Positions 22,132-33,165 of a stretch of DNA of 64,000 bases are shown here, in pieces. The notes beneath the pieces were generated by a model that did no database searches, was not told where the DNA came from, and saw nothing but the letters and a program-made list of their open reading frames with translations. The stretch is taken from the NCBI GenBank assembly GCA_018417955.1, contig JACTVC010000006.1:992001-1056000 (forward strand), read 5' to 3'. A program made the position numbers and the translations under genes. Origin of the DNA: Laccaria trichodermophora (lineage: Eukaryota > Basidiomycota > Agaricomycetes > Agaricales > Hydnangiaceae). Within the stretch, counting starts at the first letter, position 1. Each line of letters opens with the position of its first letter.

Positions 22132-25100
22132 CACTTATATGATAAAATACAGGCAAGTGCCTGCACACCGACATCCACACTGCCTAATGAATTTATGAAA
22201 TGAGAAGAGTAGGCAAAACTTATGAAATGTATTTCATTTCTTTACTATGACTATTTCATAACTGTCCTAAGACATATTTCAATACTACTTCATTGCAATT
22301 TCATTACTGCCTGGCCTTCCATTTCATTGTCTATCCAGCATTGTTTCATTGCTATTTCATTCTTCCCTGACTTTTAATTTCATTGCCTACCCAGCCTTAT
22401 TTCATTGCTTACCTGGCATTATTTCATTGCCTTTTCATATCCTGCCTGGGCAATTTCATATCTCTGCCTGGGCAATTTCATATCCTTGCCTGAGCAATCT
22501 CATATCCCTGCCTGGGCTACTTTATATTCATTTCATTTCTTGCCTTAGGCAATTTCATATCCCTGCCTAGGCAATTTCATATCTCTGCCTGGGCAATTTC
22601 ATATCCTTGCCTGGGCTACTTCATATTCATTTCATTTCTTGCCTTAGGCAATTTCATATCCCTGCCTAGGCAATTTCATATCTCTGCCTGGGTAATTTCA
22701 TATCCTTGCCTGGGCTACTTTATATTCATTTCATTTCTTGCCTTAGGCAATTTCATATCTCTGCCTGGGCAATTTCATATCCTTGCCTTGGCAATCTCAT
22801 ATCTCTGCCTGGGCTATTTCATACCTACACTACTGCATTTATCATTGCCCCCTCAGAATGTCAGGCACTGCCTTCAGGGTCAATTTCAGGGTCCATCCCA
22901 AAGAGGAAATATCACCTTGTTTGACCAAAAGTGAAGAAAACCAAGAGGAGAATGTTTTTACCTATCAGGGTCCATATAATGGGATGTTGGGATGATGGTC
23001 ACATGACCAATTACCAGAAATGGTCAAAAAATGACAGTTGTAGCCCTACACTATAGCTTCCCAAATCTGTTTGAATCATGTTCTGAAGTGCCCCCATTGT
23101 GGATATATGAGGTAAAAGATTTTCTAAAGTGTCACATTTTTTTTGTTTTTGTGTTTTTCTCCATGAAAACAAAACCAAACAACATGATTTCAGTATATTT
23201 GGAAAGCTAAAAGAAAGGGCTACAATTATTGTATCATGGGGAAAATGACCAAAAAAGGAAAGTGCATGCCCTAGAAAAGAAATTGACACTGCCAGACTGT
23301 AATAGTCAGATATAGACTACCATAGACTACCAAAAAGTCAGAGCATAGACTACAAAGTTTATTGATAGACTACAAAAGTTGGACACAGACAATAAATTTT
23401 ACTGATAGACTACAAAAGACCACAAAAGTTGGACTTAGACTAGACAGTTTACTAATAGACTACAAAGTATACTGATAAACTACAAAAGACTACAAAAGTC
23501 AGACTTAGACTACAAGGTTTACTGATAGACTACAAAAGACCACAAAAGTCAAAAACTTCCACTTAGACTACAAAGTTAGTAGTGTCTGCTTTTTGAGACT
23601 ACAAAAGTTTGTAATATGTGATTTTCATTAGAAAGGTTTGTAGTATCTGCTTTTTGATACTACAAAGGCTTGTAGTGTCCACTTTTTCATTAGAAAAGTT
23701 TGTAGTGTCCGCTTTTTGAGACTACAAAAGTTTGTAGTGTGCGCTTTTTCATTAGAAAAGTTTGTAGTGTCTGCTTTTTGGGACTACAAAAGTTTGTAGT
23801 TGACATGTAGTTTATGGTGTCCTTGGCTCTGTCCAGATTATGGGGGTGAGGTTGAAGGGTTGACATGATCTTACTTACATATTACCAATGCTGCTGCATT
23901 AGTTTTTGACATCATGCACAAGCAGTCTTTCCCATTAGGAAAGGCTATCCTATGCCTTCATGTTGATAGCTACCATACTGTCCTATCTCAAAACATAGTT
24001 ATAAGCTCATGGGGATATGGCTGAAGGAATACCATGACTTTACATATTGCTATTGCCACATCACCACTTTTGACATCATGGCCAAGTTGGCTTTCACATC
24101 AGGACAGGCTATTCTCTGCTTTTACATTGATAGTTACTGGTCTGTCTGCTCTCACATTGATAGCTACTGGCCTGTCCCAAACTTTGATATCAGCTCTTTG
24201 AGGGCTATAGAATGATGGGCTGATTCATCCTTGGAGGTGTCCTTAAGTCAAGTCATGTTGTAAGTTGACCATGTATTGAGACAGAACAGTAGATATCAAC
24301 ATGAATGGCCTCCTCAGGCTTGACAGCCAACTTGATCATGATGTGAAAAAGTGATGATGTGGCAATAGCAATATATAAAGTCATGTCAATCCTTCAGCTA
24401 TATCCCCATGAGCTTATAACTATGTTTTGAGATAGGACAGTATGGTAGCTATCAACATGAAGGCATAGGATAGCCTTTCCTAATGGGAAAGACTGCTTGT
24501 GCATGATGTCAAAAACTAATGCAGCAGCATTGGTAATATGTAAGTAAGATCATGTCAACCCTTCAACCTCACCCCCATAATCTGGACAGAGCCAAGGACA
24601 CCATAAACTACATGTCAACTACAAACTTTTGTAGTCCCAAAAAGCAGACACTACAAACTTTTCTAATGAAAAAGCGCACACTACAAACTTTTGTAGTCTC
24701 AAAAAGCGGACACTACAAACTTTTCTAATGAAAAAGTGGACACTACAAGCCTTTGTAGTATCAAAAAGCAGATACTACAAACCTTTCTAATGAAAATCAC
24801 ATATTACAAACTTTTGTAGTCTCAAAAAGCAGACACTACTAACTTTGTAGTCTAAGTGGAAGTTTTTGACTTTTGTGGTCTTTTGTAGTCTATCAGTAAA
24901 CCTTGTAGTCTAAGTCTGACTTTTGTAGTCTTTTGTAGTTTATCAGTATACTTTGTAGTCTATTAGTAAACTGTCTAGTCTAAGTCCAACTTTTGTGGTC
25001 TTTTGTAGTCTATCAGTAAAATTTATTGTCTGTGTCCAACTTTTGTAGTCTATCAATAAACTTTGTAGTCTATGCTCTGACTTTTTGGTAGTCTATGGTA

Positions 25101-26286
25101 GTCTATATCTGACTATTACAGTCTGGCAGTGTCAATTTCTTTTCTAGGGCATGCACTTTCCTTTTTTGGTCATTTTCCCCATGATACAATAATTGTAGCC
25201 CTTTCTTTTAGCTTTCCAAATATACTGAAATCATGTTGTTTGGTTTTGTTTTCATGGAGAAAAACACAAAAACAAAAAAAATGTGACACTTTAGAAAATC
25301 TTTTACCTCATATATCCACAATGGGGGCACTTCAGAACATGATTCAAACAGATTTGGGAAGCTATAGTGTAGGGCTACAACTGTCATTTTTTGACCATTT
25401 CTGGTAATTGGTCATGTGACCATCATCCCAACATCCCATTATATGGACCCTGATAGGTAAAAACATTCTCCTCTTGGTTTTCTTCACTTTTGGTCAAACA
25501 AGGTGATATTTCCTCTTTGGGATGGACCCTGAAATTGACCCTGAAGGCAGTGCCTGACATTCTGAGGGGGCAATGATAAATGCAGTAGTGTAGGTATGAA
25601 ATAGCCCAGGCAGAGATATGAGATTGCCAAGGCAAGGATATGAAATTGCCCAGGCAGAGATATGAAATTGCCTAAGGCAAGAAATGAAATGAATATAAAG
25701 TAGCCCAGGCAAGGATATGAAATTACCCAGGCAGAGATATGAAATTGCCTAGGCAGGGATATGAAATTGCCTAAGGCAAGAAATGAAATGAATATGAAGT
25801 AGCCCAGGCAAGGATATGAAATTGCCCAGGCAGAGATATGAAATTGCCTAGGCAGGGATATGAAATTGCCTAAGGCAAGAAATGAAATGAATATAAAGTA
25901 GCCCAGGCAGGGATATGAGATTGCTCAGGCAAGGATATGAAATTGCCCAGGCAGAGATATGAAATTGCCCAGGCAGGATATGAAAAGGCAATGAAATAAT
26001 GCCAGGTAAGCAATGAAATAAGGCTGGGTAGGCAATGAAATTAAAAGTCAGGGAAGAATGAAATAGCAATGAAACAATGCTGGATAGACAATGAAATGGA
26101 AGGCCAGGCAGTAATGAAATTGCAATGAAGTAGTATTGAAATATGTCTTAGGACAGTTATGAAATAGTCATAGTAAAGAAATGAAATACATTTCATAAGT
26201 TTTGCCTACTCTTCTCATTTCATAAATTCATTAGGCAGTGTGGATGTCGGTGTGCAGGCACTTGCCTGTATTTTATCATATAAGTG
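22132..26286. mobile_element. Giant palindromic foldback element FB1
   Basis: 4155 bp, symmetric about 24209. Positions x and 48418-x are complementary in every stretch I compared from the tips to about 24015/24403, with no net indel, so each arm is about 1.88 kb. Arm order from tip: terminal CACTTATATGATAAAATACA; a minisatellite of TTTCATATCCCTGCCTGGGCA-type units of about 24 bp; a ~280-bp tract shared with FB2 (about 23011-23289 and 25129-25407); a second minisatellite of ACTACAAAAG/TTTGTAGTGTC units; then a 390-bp only partly symmetric centre. Flanks GTATCTAC (22124-22131) and GTAGCTAC (26287-26294) fit an 8-bp target duplication with one mismatch. It lies inside A's 3' LTR. No credible protein is seen, so it must depend on a helper, if mobile. 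Confidence 0.8.
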
Positions 26287-26294
26287 GTAGCTAC

Positions 26295-26499
26295 CACTCA
26301 AAAGAGATGATATTCCTCGTGTACAACACAAGGTATAAGTACAAAGTAGCGATCATGTGATGTAGTACATGTAAAATGGAGATGGCATATGGTGAGCGTA
26401 AGTATCGCGGATTGTGACGTGCATCGGGAGGGGGAAAGTAACAATGGTAAAAGGATAGTACAGTAGGCAAGGTACTCACTGCTGAACTGACACGTTACA
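26295..26499 (-). repeat. 3' LTR of element A, proximal part
   Basis: On the minus strand it begins TGTAACGTGTCAG immediately after the polypurine tract GTGGGGGGCTC. The same arrangement (TGTAACGG after AGGGGGGCTC) is seen at the B element's 3' LTR. Confidence 0.75.
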
Positions 26500-26524
26500 G
26501 AGCCCCCCACTTTCCAGATCCCGG

Positions 26525-29059
26525 CTAGTTTTCGCAGTGTTCTGGAATAGCGATATCCTCCAAGGGCATCTTGTGCCAAGTAGGGCACAGTCCTGCTAAG
26601 GTAATTCCTTCCATCACGTTGTTGAAGTCCTCATCTGACGGCAAGTAAGCTGGCCGACGTTGCCCTCTTTCATTGTTCCTGATCCAGTCTCTCCACTTCT
26701 CCCTTGTGCGGAGCTTCGCTCTGCCTTTGGTGATAGTGTCGGCTAGGCGTCGGTAACAGTGATCTAGGGCGGCATTCCATTCACCTGTCCACAAGCTGAA
26801 CTTATCCTCGAAGATGTCAGCAGGGGGAAATAGCCAACGACCAGTGCATCTGTGGACACCAGGGCAGTAGCCCAAAAGGGCATCCTTCTCTTGATCGGAC
26901 ACGGTGTCATGGGTAAGGTAGGATGCATCCTTTGAGGTCGAATCGTAGAATCCGCAATTGTGAACCGTGACTTGAATTGACGGTCCCGACATGAATTCCT
27001 CGACTAAGCGGGTACCTGTCCAGTGGCGGGCAATCCAACTATATTGGCCTCCTTCTGTGATGAATGCTCGAGCGTGGGGGCGTCGTAGGAGGTCGTTCAT
27101 TTTGGCTATGTATGTCGTGCAGAAAGTTGCAACATTGTCAGAGACGGCTAGGTGTGGTTCTTGAAAGCTTGTGCCGTAGAGGGAGGCTGCGGAGCTGCGA
27201 TCGAGGTCGTCGATAACTTTAGGCCGGAATTGGCAGAGATGGTGGGGAGGTAGTGCTAGATGGAATTTGATGCCGTGTTCGATTGCGATCGTTAGAAGGC
27301 GTCGAACGTTTGCAACCGTATCCCAACAGTTAGCCCAATACCGAAGGCAGGCTTCGCTTTTGACATCTGGAATAAACAAGCAAGCAACCTCTAGAAAATC
27401 AGTGTTCCAAGCGAAACTAGGGGCGCACCATGTGCTCTCTGTGTAGGTTATCTTCGCCGCATCATCTTTCAGCATCCTTCGAAACATGATCTCAGGTCGT
27501 TCGTGCGTCGTATAGTAAGGGTCGGTTAGGCGAACCAGCGATTGAGCATACTGACTATCCTCTGCGGATCGACTTGCTTTAGCTAGCTTCTTGTTATTGT
27601 CTCTGATCCATGCTGCGGGGCTGTTGATTGCGCGGGGGTGGTAGAGAGTATCAGACACCGTTTCGAACCTGATTCTGCTGGAGTCTTCGCTAAGGGAGTC
27701 CGTCGACTCATCCATTGCTTCTATCTCCGTTGGCGATGTACTGCTATTGCTGATCCGTTGTAGGAGTGGAGTCGAAGCTTTGTGTAGTGTGGCTTTGCTG
27801 ACTGTCAGGCCGGTTTCAATGTCGAATGGAGAATCCCCTCTTGGTGCGTAGTCAAACTTGTATAACTCCCTTATTGTGGAGGAGTGCTCTTCGCCTGGTA
27901 GCCCCGTCTTGTACTGACGTTTAGAGTATTCGTTGTCAGGCTTGCGCTTTCTCCATCACCAAAAGATGACTGTGCGGTAGCGTTCGTCGTCGTCCTCGTC
28001 GAACACCCCGTAGTAATAGAACTTGGCTAGGCGTTCCGCTGGCTCCGTGGCATGATTGATAGGGCGGCGCCGCCAACCTTCGAAATCGATGACAAAGATC
28101 GAGTATGTATGGCGGATGATGGGATTGATGGGGTTGTGATACGCGAAGACCTCTTGGAAGAAGTTGTCGAGAACTGTGGCTTTCCTGGCAACTTTAGATA
28201 GGTCTTCCTCCTCAATGTCTGGCGCTAGCTTGAGAGGCTTCCCTTGGCATATTGCCCAGTATGTCAGATTGAGGGCGGGGTTGAGACGGCTGAATCGAGC
28301 GTCCACTCGGGCTTCGAAGTTCCAGATGTAGAAGAATGGAATCTTGTTCTGTAGGTAAAGGGGAATGTTAATCATAGTCCAATCCCTTTCCAAGTCACAA
28401 AGGACCCCTCGTTTGCCTCTCACTGTGGATGTAAAAGCATTGACGTTCTCTGTAATCGCGTCGTGAACGTTGGCTTCCCAATCCACTACCACTGAGGACC
28501 ACCATAGGAGGAATGCGATCGCCTCCAAGACTGAACGCTTGGCTCGGGCCGCGTCGATCTGTAAGAGCTTCTGTGATGCATGGACCTTTGCGAGGCGGTC
28601 GGTGGGGAAGAACTTTGGCACTTTAGCCCGGTGAGACAAGCGGTCGTCGAATTCGGCGATGCCGCGCACGCACTCTTGAGCCCGTATGAGATCCACTACA
28701 CATATGTCCCTTTGCTGCTTCGCCATGCACCAACCATCAGCCCTTTCCTCGACTGGGACGGCTGTCCCTAGCTCATCGTACCACGGTCTCTCACTGAGCA
28801 GGAAGGAAGTTGGGATCCAAGGGGCCCACTGTTCGTCCTGTCTGTACCAGTCTGGAGCTCTCGCGCTATCGATGGGCAGGATCTGTCCCTCTTCTGAGAA
28901 GTCATCGATGCTCCAGCCTGGATCAGGGAGATCCTTGAAGATCATTGCGCAATCGGGGATTAACGAGGTGTCTGAGTTGAGACCTACCCATATGGCGTTG
29001 GGGTCGATGCGTACACTTGTGACTGCGCTCGGGTCGAGGTAGTGAATAGTTGAATCCAT
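26525..29059 (-). pseudogene. Accessory frame X-Y of Gypsy element A, broken by one TGA
   Basis: 845 codons in one frame with a single TGA at 27956-27958. X (29059-27959) has LLWWSSVVVDWEANV and KRGVLCDLERDW; Y (27715-26525) has ACLRYWANCWDTVANVRRLL and IEHGIKFHLALPPHHL. The 80 codons after the TGA (e.g. IRELYKFDYAP) align with the C-terminus of X in element B (IRELHKYDHAP), so the stop lies inside X homology and is secondary. No signal peptide, transmembrane segment or domain family is recognised. It occupies all space between the integrase/chromodomain and the polypurine tract. It is conserved in B at 43736-47992, but far less than the RT is. Confidence 0.75.
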
Positions 29060-29393
29060 GAAGCCAGCGCAAGCAGGACTGTCCTCTGCAAGTCACGGTC
29101 TTCCTCCCAATTACGTTCGTGGACGGTCCCAACGGACGTGATGTAGGAGATGGAGGTTGAAAAGAAGGGGAAGAGTTAGAAAGAAGGTCGGCGCATGCGT
29201 CCTGCGTGCGTCTTGATGCAATGAGGCTTTTCGGTCTGGGTATGCGATATTGCCGAAAGCTAGAACACTTTACTGCTCAGATAAAAGAAAAAGAAATTTT
29301 CATACGGCAGAAGTTGGGCGGAAGTTTCTTGCATACGTTTGTAGAATATATATAGAGTGAGATGGTTTGCATATTGAGGAGATCGTAGTGGGG
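29060..29393. other. Spacer between pol and X-Y in element A
   Basis: 334 bp, AT-rich, no frame. It probably holds whatever signal allows expression of X-Y (promoter, splice or re-initiation); none could be identified by eye. The corresponding spacer in B is about 250 bp. Confidence 0.4.
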
Positions 29394-30104
29394 TTATAGA
29401 TTGTGTGTGATGCGGTATTCCCGCAGTAGCTCCGTGGCATTCTTGAGGTTGGTGGCGGTGCCCCAGGTATCAAATTGTGGGCCATACCCTGCCCATCGAA
29501 TGAGATAGCACAGTAATGCTTTCTTGCCCACTCTCTTGTGCCCGACGATCTTCTCAACTTCGTACTCCTTCGATTCTGGCTTTCGCACGAAGGAGTCCGG
29601 CAATGTCGTACGTTCATGGTGAGTTGAATCTGTGATGTATTTTTTCAAATGTTGGATGTTGATGACGGGGGAGCCAGGGTAGTTGTCGCCCATGCGCAAG
29701 CGGAAGACGTTAGGATTCACTCTCTGCATGACCTCGAATGGGCCGATCCACCGAGTCGTAAGTTTTGCGCCTTCTCCTTTTGATTCCGTCCATTCTAACA
29801 AGTGTGGGTTAACTAGGACTTTATCTCCTTCTGCTATGTCCAGGACGGCTTTATGGTGTTTGTTATGTTCTCGCACTTGGCGGTGTTGAGCATGAGCTAT
29901 AGCTCTGCGCGCGCTCTCCCTGTGCATCTGTAGGTGGCCTAGCCATTTCTCTGAGCCCGTCCTCGCGATTTCTTTCCCTCTGACGTCCTTAGGCAGCAAG
30001 AAGTCGACTGGCATCCTAGGCTCGAATCCAAACATCAAGAAATTCGGCGTCGCACCTGTAGAGGTGTGGACGCTTGCGTTATACGCCCATTCCAGCAGTG
30101 GGAG
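29394..30104 (-). CDS. Element A integrase C-terminal part with chromodomain
   Basis: It continues the integrase begun at 39130-39629 after removal of element C: LP at the break is followed by LLEWAYN. It contains the GPFEVMQRVNPNVFRLRM module (SH3-like end of Gypsy integrases), then a chromodomain (YEVEKIVGHKRVGKK, LIRWAGYGPQFDTW) that would steer integration to modified chromatin. Trp is present at the expected places of the aromatic cage region, but WG replaces the usual WEP. It ends with TAG/TAA-type stop at 29394. Confidence 0.8.
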   Translation of the reverse strand, partial: LPLLEWAYNASVHTSTGATPNFLMFGFEPRMPVDFLLPKDVRGKEIARTGSEKWLGHLQMHRESARRAIAHAQHRQVREHNKHHKAVLDIAEGDKVLVNPHLLEWTESKGEGAKLTTRWIGPFEVMQRVNPNVFRLRMGDNYPGSPVINIQHLKKYITDSTHHERTTLPDSFVRKPESKEYEVEKIVGHKRVGKKALLCYLIRWAGYGPQFDTWGTATNLKNATELLREYRITHNL

Positions 30105-30423
30105 TGTGATATAGGATTGGAAGGGAATGCCCAGAGGCCATAGTCAAACAGTGGTATATAGCTAGATTTGGATATCTTACATAATATATTGATCTTTTGT
30201 CTTGAACCACCACCTTGTCAGCAGTCTTGCCATCCTCTTGCACTACATGTAGTGCTTTGTATAACTGTACTTCCTACAGTATGCATAATCATGTTGGGCC
30301 AGCTGAGTATCTTGTAACTGCTCATTGCTCACTCATGGGTGTTGATCCCAGATCCACCCATTCTTGCCTCCTCCTTCCCTCTTGGCTTCAGCTATGCGAG
30401 AAGTTCAGAGTGAACGCTTCACA
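30105..30423 (+). repeat. Element C left (5') LTR
   Basis: Begins TGTGATATAGGATTGG, ends GAACGCTTCACA; identical to the right LTR. The following ATGGTGGGGGCACCGC may be the primer binding site; the tRNA was not assigned. Confidence 0.85.
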
Positions 30424-31148
30424 ATGGTGGGGGCACCGCGGACTTCACCAAAGCATGGTTGAAGTCTGCATTTCTTGGTAGAGGGAGAGCTGGAGAGTTG
30501 TGGGAATGTGCCAGCTCATCACAGGAGGAACCTTAGCATGGATGGTAGCTGCTGCTCGCGCACTTCGCGGCGGGCTTACTACTTCATGTGAAAGGGCTCA
30601 TCCATCCTTCAGTTGGATGAACCATTGACTTTAGCTTGTGCTTGCACAGCTGGTTGAGGTTTGTTTGATTGGGGTGCTGCGCTGACTCTGAGCAGCTGGG
30701 CTTTGGGATTTCGCGACTACGCGGCCTGAAGTCTACTGTGAGGAGAGTTCCTACTCACCTATGTCTGGATTCCGCGACTACGCGACCATTGACTTGGTGA
30801 GGAGGTTGCCCACAACCAGTGTTGCCTGCTGCTTTGTGCTGCTTCACTGTCTCTCAGACTCCACCTGTTCCTCAACCATCTCCCTTGTCTTTTAGCATCT
30901 AGGCCTCTCAAGAACAGCCAGATGTTCATTGACATCCCTCCAGTTCAGTCTGCTGCTCTGGAAATTATGTGTTATGCCCTACTATGCTTCTCTCCCAATC
31001 TTTGCTGTTTTCTTGCTTGAGGACTGAGTATTCTCATCCTCCTTACTTCTCTATGAACTCTCTGGAATGGCTCTTCTTGGTTTCTGAATGGTTAGAAGGG
31101 TTTGGAGTGGTTTTGGGTTGGATGGGGTTGATGGAACATCAACATGGG
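30424..31148 (+). other. Element C leader region, no gene
   Basis: Short frames only. An isolated CTGCTCGCGCACTTCGCGGC near 30552 is a relative of the CTGCTCGCGCATTACGCGGC tandem units further right, suggesting an internal low-copy repeat. Confidence 0.4.
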
Positions 31149-32110
31149 ACTTATTCATGCCATATCTCGCCAACCGACACCCTGATTGCTCTCGTCCTTT
31201 TTGCGCTGGGAAGCCCTCGTTCATACCTTTCTTTGGACCCCTTGAACTCGCCAAACGGTCGCGTATTGGCTGCGCTTCACCTACTTCAGCCTGGTATGAC
31301 CAAAATGAACATATCTCGTCCGTTCTCGGCGAGATCCTCGTCGTTCCTTTTGTTCTTTGGCTCGTTTTGAAGCCACGGTCAATGCGCTTTTGGGAAGCCC
31401 TCATACGCGTCAAACGGACAAGCGGTTCCTGTGTTACAGCACCATCCCTCCAACAACCACTTACATGTGACTTGTTCATGTCATATCTCGCCAACCGATG
31501 CCCCGATTGCTCTCGTCTCTTTTGCGCTGGGAAGCCCTCATTTACGCCTTTCTTTCGACCCCCTGAACTCGCCAAACGGTCACCTATTGGCGGCGCTTCG
31601 CCTAGTTCAGCTTGGTATGACCAAGATGAGCATGTTTCATCCATTCTCGGCGAGATGTTCGTCGTTCCTTTCGTTCTTTGGTTTGTTTTAAAGCCATGGT
31701 CAATGCGCTTCTGGGAAGCCCTCATACGCGTCAAACGGACGAGCGGTTCTCGTGTTATAGCACCATCCCTCCAACAACCATTTACACAGGACTTATTCAT
31801 GTCATATCTCGCCGACCGACGCCCGGATCGCGCTCATCTTTTTTGCGTTGGAAAGCCCTGATCCACACCTTCCTTTGGACTCCCTGAACTCGCCAAACGG
31901 TCACCTGTTGGCGGCGCATCGCCTAGTTCAGTCTGGTATGACCAAGATGAACATATTTCGTCCGTTCTCGGCGAGATCTCGGTCGCTTCATTCGTTCTTT
32001 GGCTTATTTTGAAGCCACGGTCAATGCGCTTCTGGGAAGCCCTCATACGCGTCAAACGGACGAGCGGTCCTTGTGTTACAGTGCCATCTCTTCAACAACC
32101 ATTTCCCCAT
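31149..32110 (+). repeat. Three tandem ~321-bp units in element C
   Basis: Units start at 31149, 31470 and 31791, each opening with ACTTRTTCATGYCATATCTCGCC and ending near CAACAACCA. Each contains TGGGAAGCCCTCATACGCGT and a GGCGAGATC tract. Units are roughly 85-90% alike. Open frames of 249-257 codons on both strands are a by-product of the 321-bp (107-codon) period. Confidence 0.75.
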
Positions 32111-32477
32111 TCCTGTTGTCATAACATGCTCGCATCGGACGTTCTATAGCCCGTTTTAAACGTCTGAATCGTACCTTTCCGACGCACCTATTCATGTCAA
32201 AAACGGACGACAGCCTGGTCTGCAGTATGCATTTACTCCAGAACTGCAGTTTCTGGGTATTACCTCTCTATCTCGACAACCACGGCTCGTCACGATACGC
32301 GAATTATACCGTTGGAAAGGCGTTGTTCGTAGCTTTCGAACGGGTATTTGATCCCCAGGAACGGGCCAGAAATCACTACGCTATGCTCAAACACATTTTT
32401 GGCTACCTCAGGATCTCCCCTCTATTTGGGGTGTTAAGACTTGATTGGAGGACTCTTATGGGCTGGGGAGACACCTC
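32111..32477 (+). other. Element C internal region, no gene
   Basis: Unique sequence with a 97-codon frame at 32194-32487 that resembles nothing known. No RNA gene is recognised. Confidence 0.35.
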
Positions 32478-32832
32478 AACTGGTTGAGAGTTGCTGCTCG
32501 CGCATTACGCAGCGGACTCTTCTTCAGTCATGGTAACCTTCTCTCAGAAGGCTGATTGCTGCTCGCATGTTGCGCGGCGGATCAGTGTGGAGGAGTTGCA
32601 GCTCGTGCATTACGCGGCGGACTCTTCTTCAATCATGGTAACCTTCTGAGTCCCTCAGAAGTACTGATTGCTGCTCACGTGTTTTGCGGTGGATCAGTGT
32701 TGAGGAGTTGCTGCTCGCGCATTACGTGGCGGACTCTTCTTCAATCATGGTAACCTTCTGGCTCCTGATTGCAGCTCGCATGTTTTGCGGCGGATCAGTC
32801 TTGAGGAGTTGCTGCTCGCGTGTTGCGCGGCG
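32478..32832 (+). repeat. Tandem ~112-bp units in element C, interrupted by Copia D
   Basis: Units start near 32478, 32589, 32702 and 32808, each with GTTGCWGCTCGYGCATTACG and GCGGACTCTTCTTCA. The fourth is cut by D at 32832 and resumes at 37982 (CGGCGGACTCTTCTTCAATC), which fixes the D insertion point. Confidence 0.75.
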
Positions 32833-33106
32833 TGTTAGAATTTGCAAGGCGACAACGTCCTCGTTATACCCCCTTACACGTTCGTTCCCCCTTTTTACAC
32901 TTTACAAATCCTTTGTCTCGTCCCCTATCCGAATTCCCTCACGTTCGCCGTATTTCATATTCTTAGTAGTTACTCCACGCGGACTCTCGCGAACGTTTAT
33001 TATTCTCGTAGACTATATATACCAGACTCTACATACTGACACCTCAGTCGTTTGCCTTACGCGCACAAACACTGAGTTTATCTTACGCTCGTTTAGTATT
33101 TCTACA
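32833..33106 (+). repeat. Copia D left LTR, 274 bp
   Basis: It lacks two segments present in the right LTR but otherwise matches it exactly. A TATA-like TATATATA near 33006-33016 probably marks the U3 promoter. Confidence 0.85.
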
Positions 33107-33165
33107 GGTTATTGGGCCCCGCGCACCCTGCCTATTTTACTTGTGTACCCCCGCACGCTGCTACT

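Noticed and set aside
22430..22830. CRISPR-like array of regularly spaced TTTCATATCCCTGCCTGGGC units
   Set aside because: Units are contiguous minisatellite copies without unique spacers, mirrored in the other arm, in a eukaryotic genome.
23011..23289. 92-residue frame repeated identically at 25129-25407
   Set aside because: Identity is due to the palindrome. The FB2 equivalent has frame-breaking indels, so the tract is conserved as DNA rather than as a protein.
24016..24402. Palindromes as assembly artefacts (inverted read-through)
   Set aside because: The centre is unique and asymmetric, FB2 arms differ by 309 bp, the tips are related between two sites, and each interrupts a different retroelement feature. 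Long reads would still be the proper test.
31051..31861. Overlapping 249- and 257-codon frames on both strands
   Set aside because: Produced by the 321-bp tandem repeat (107 codons); no recognisable domain.
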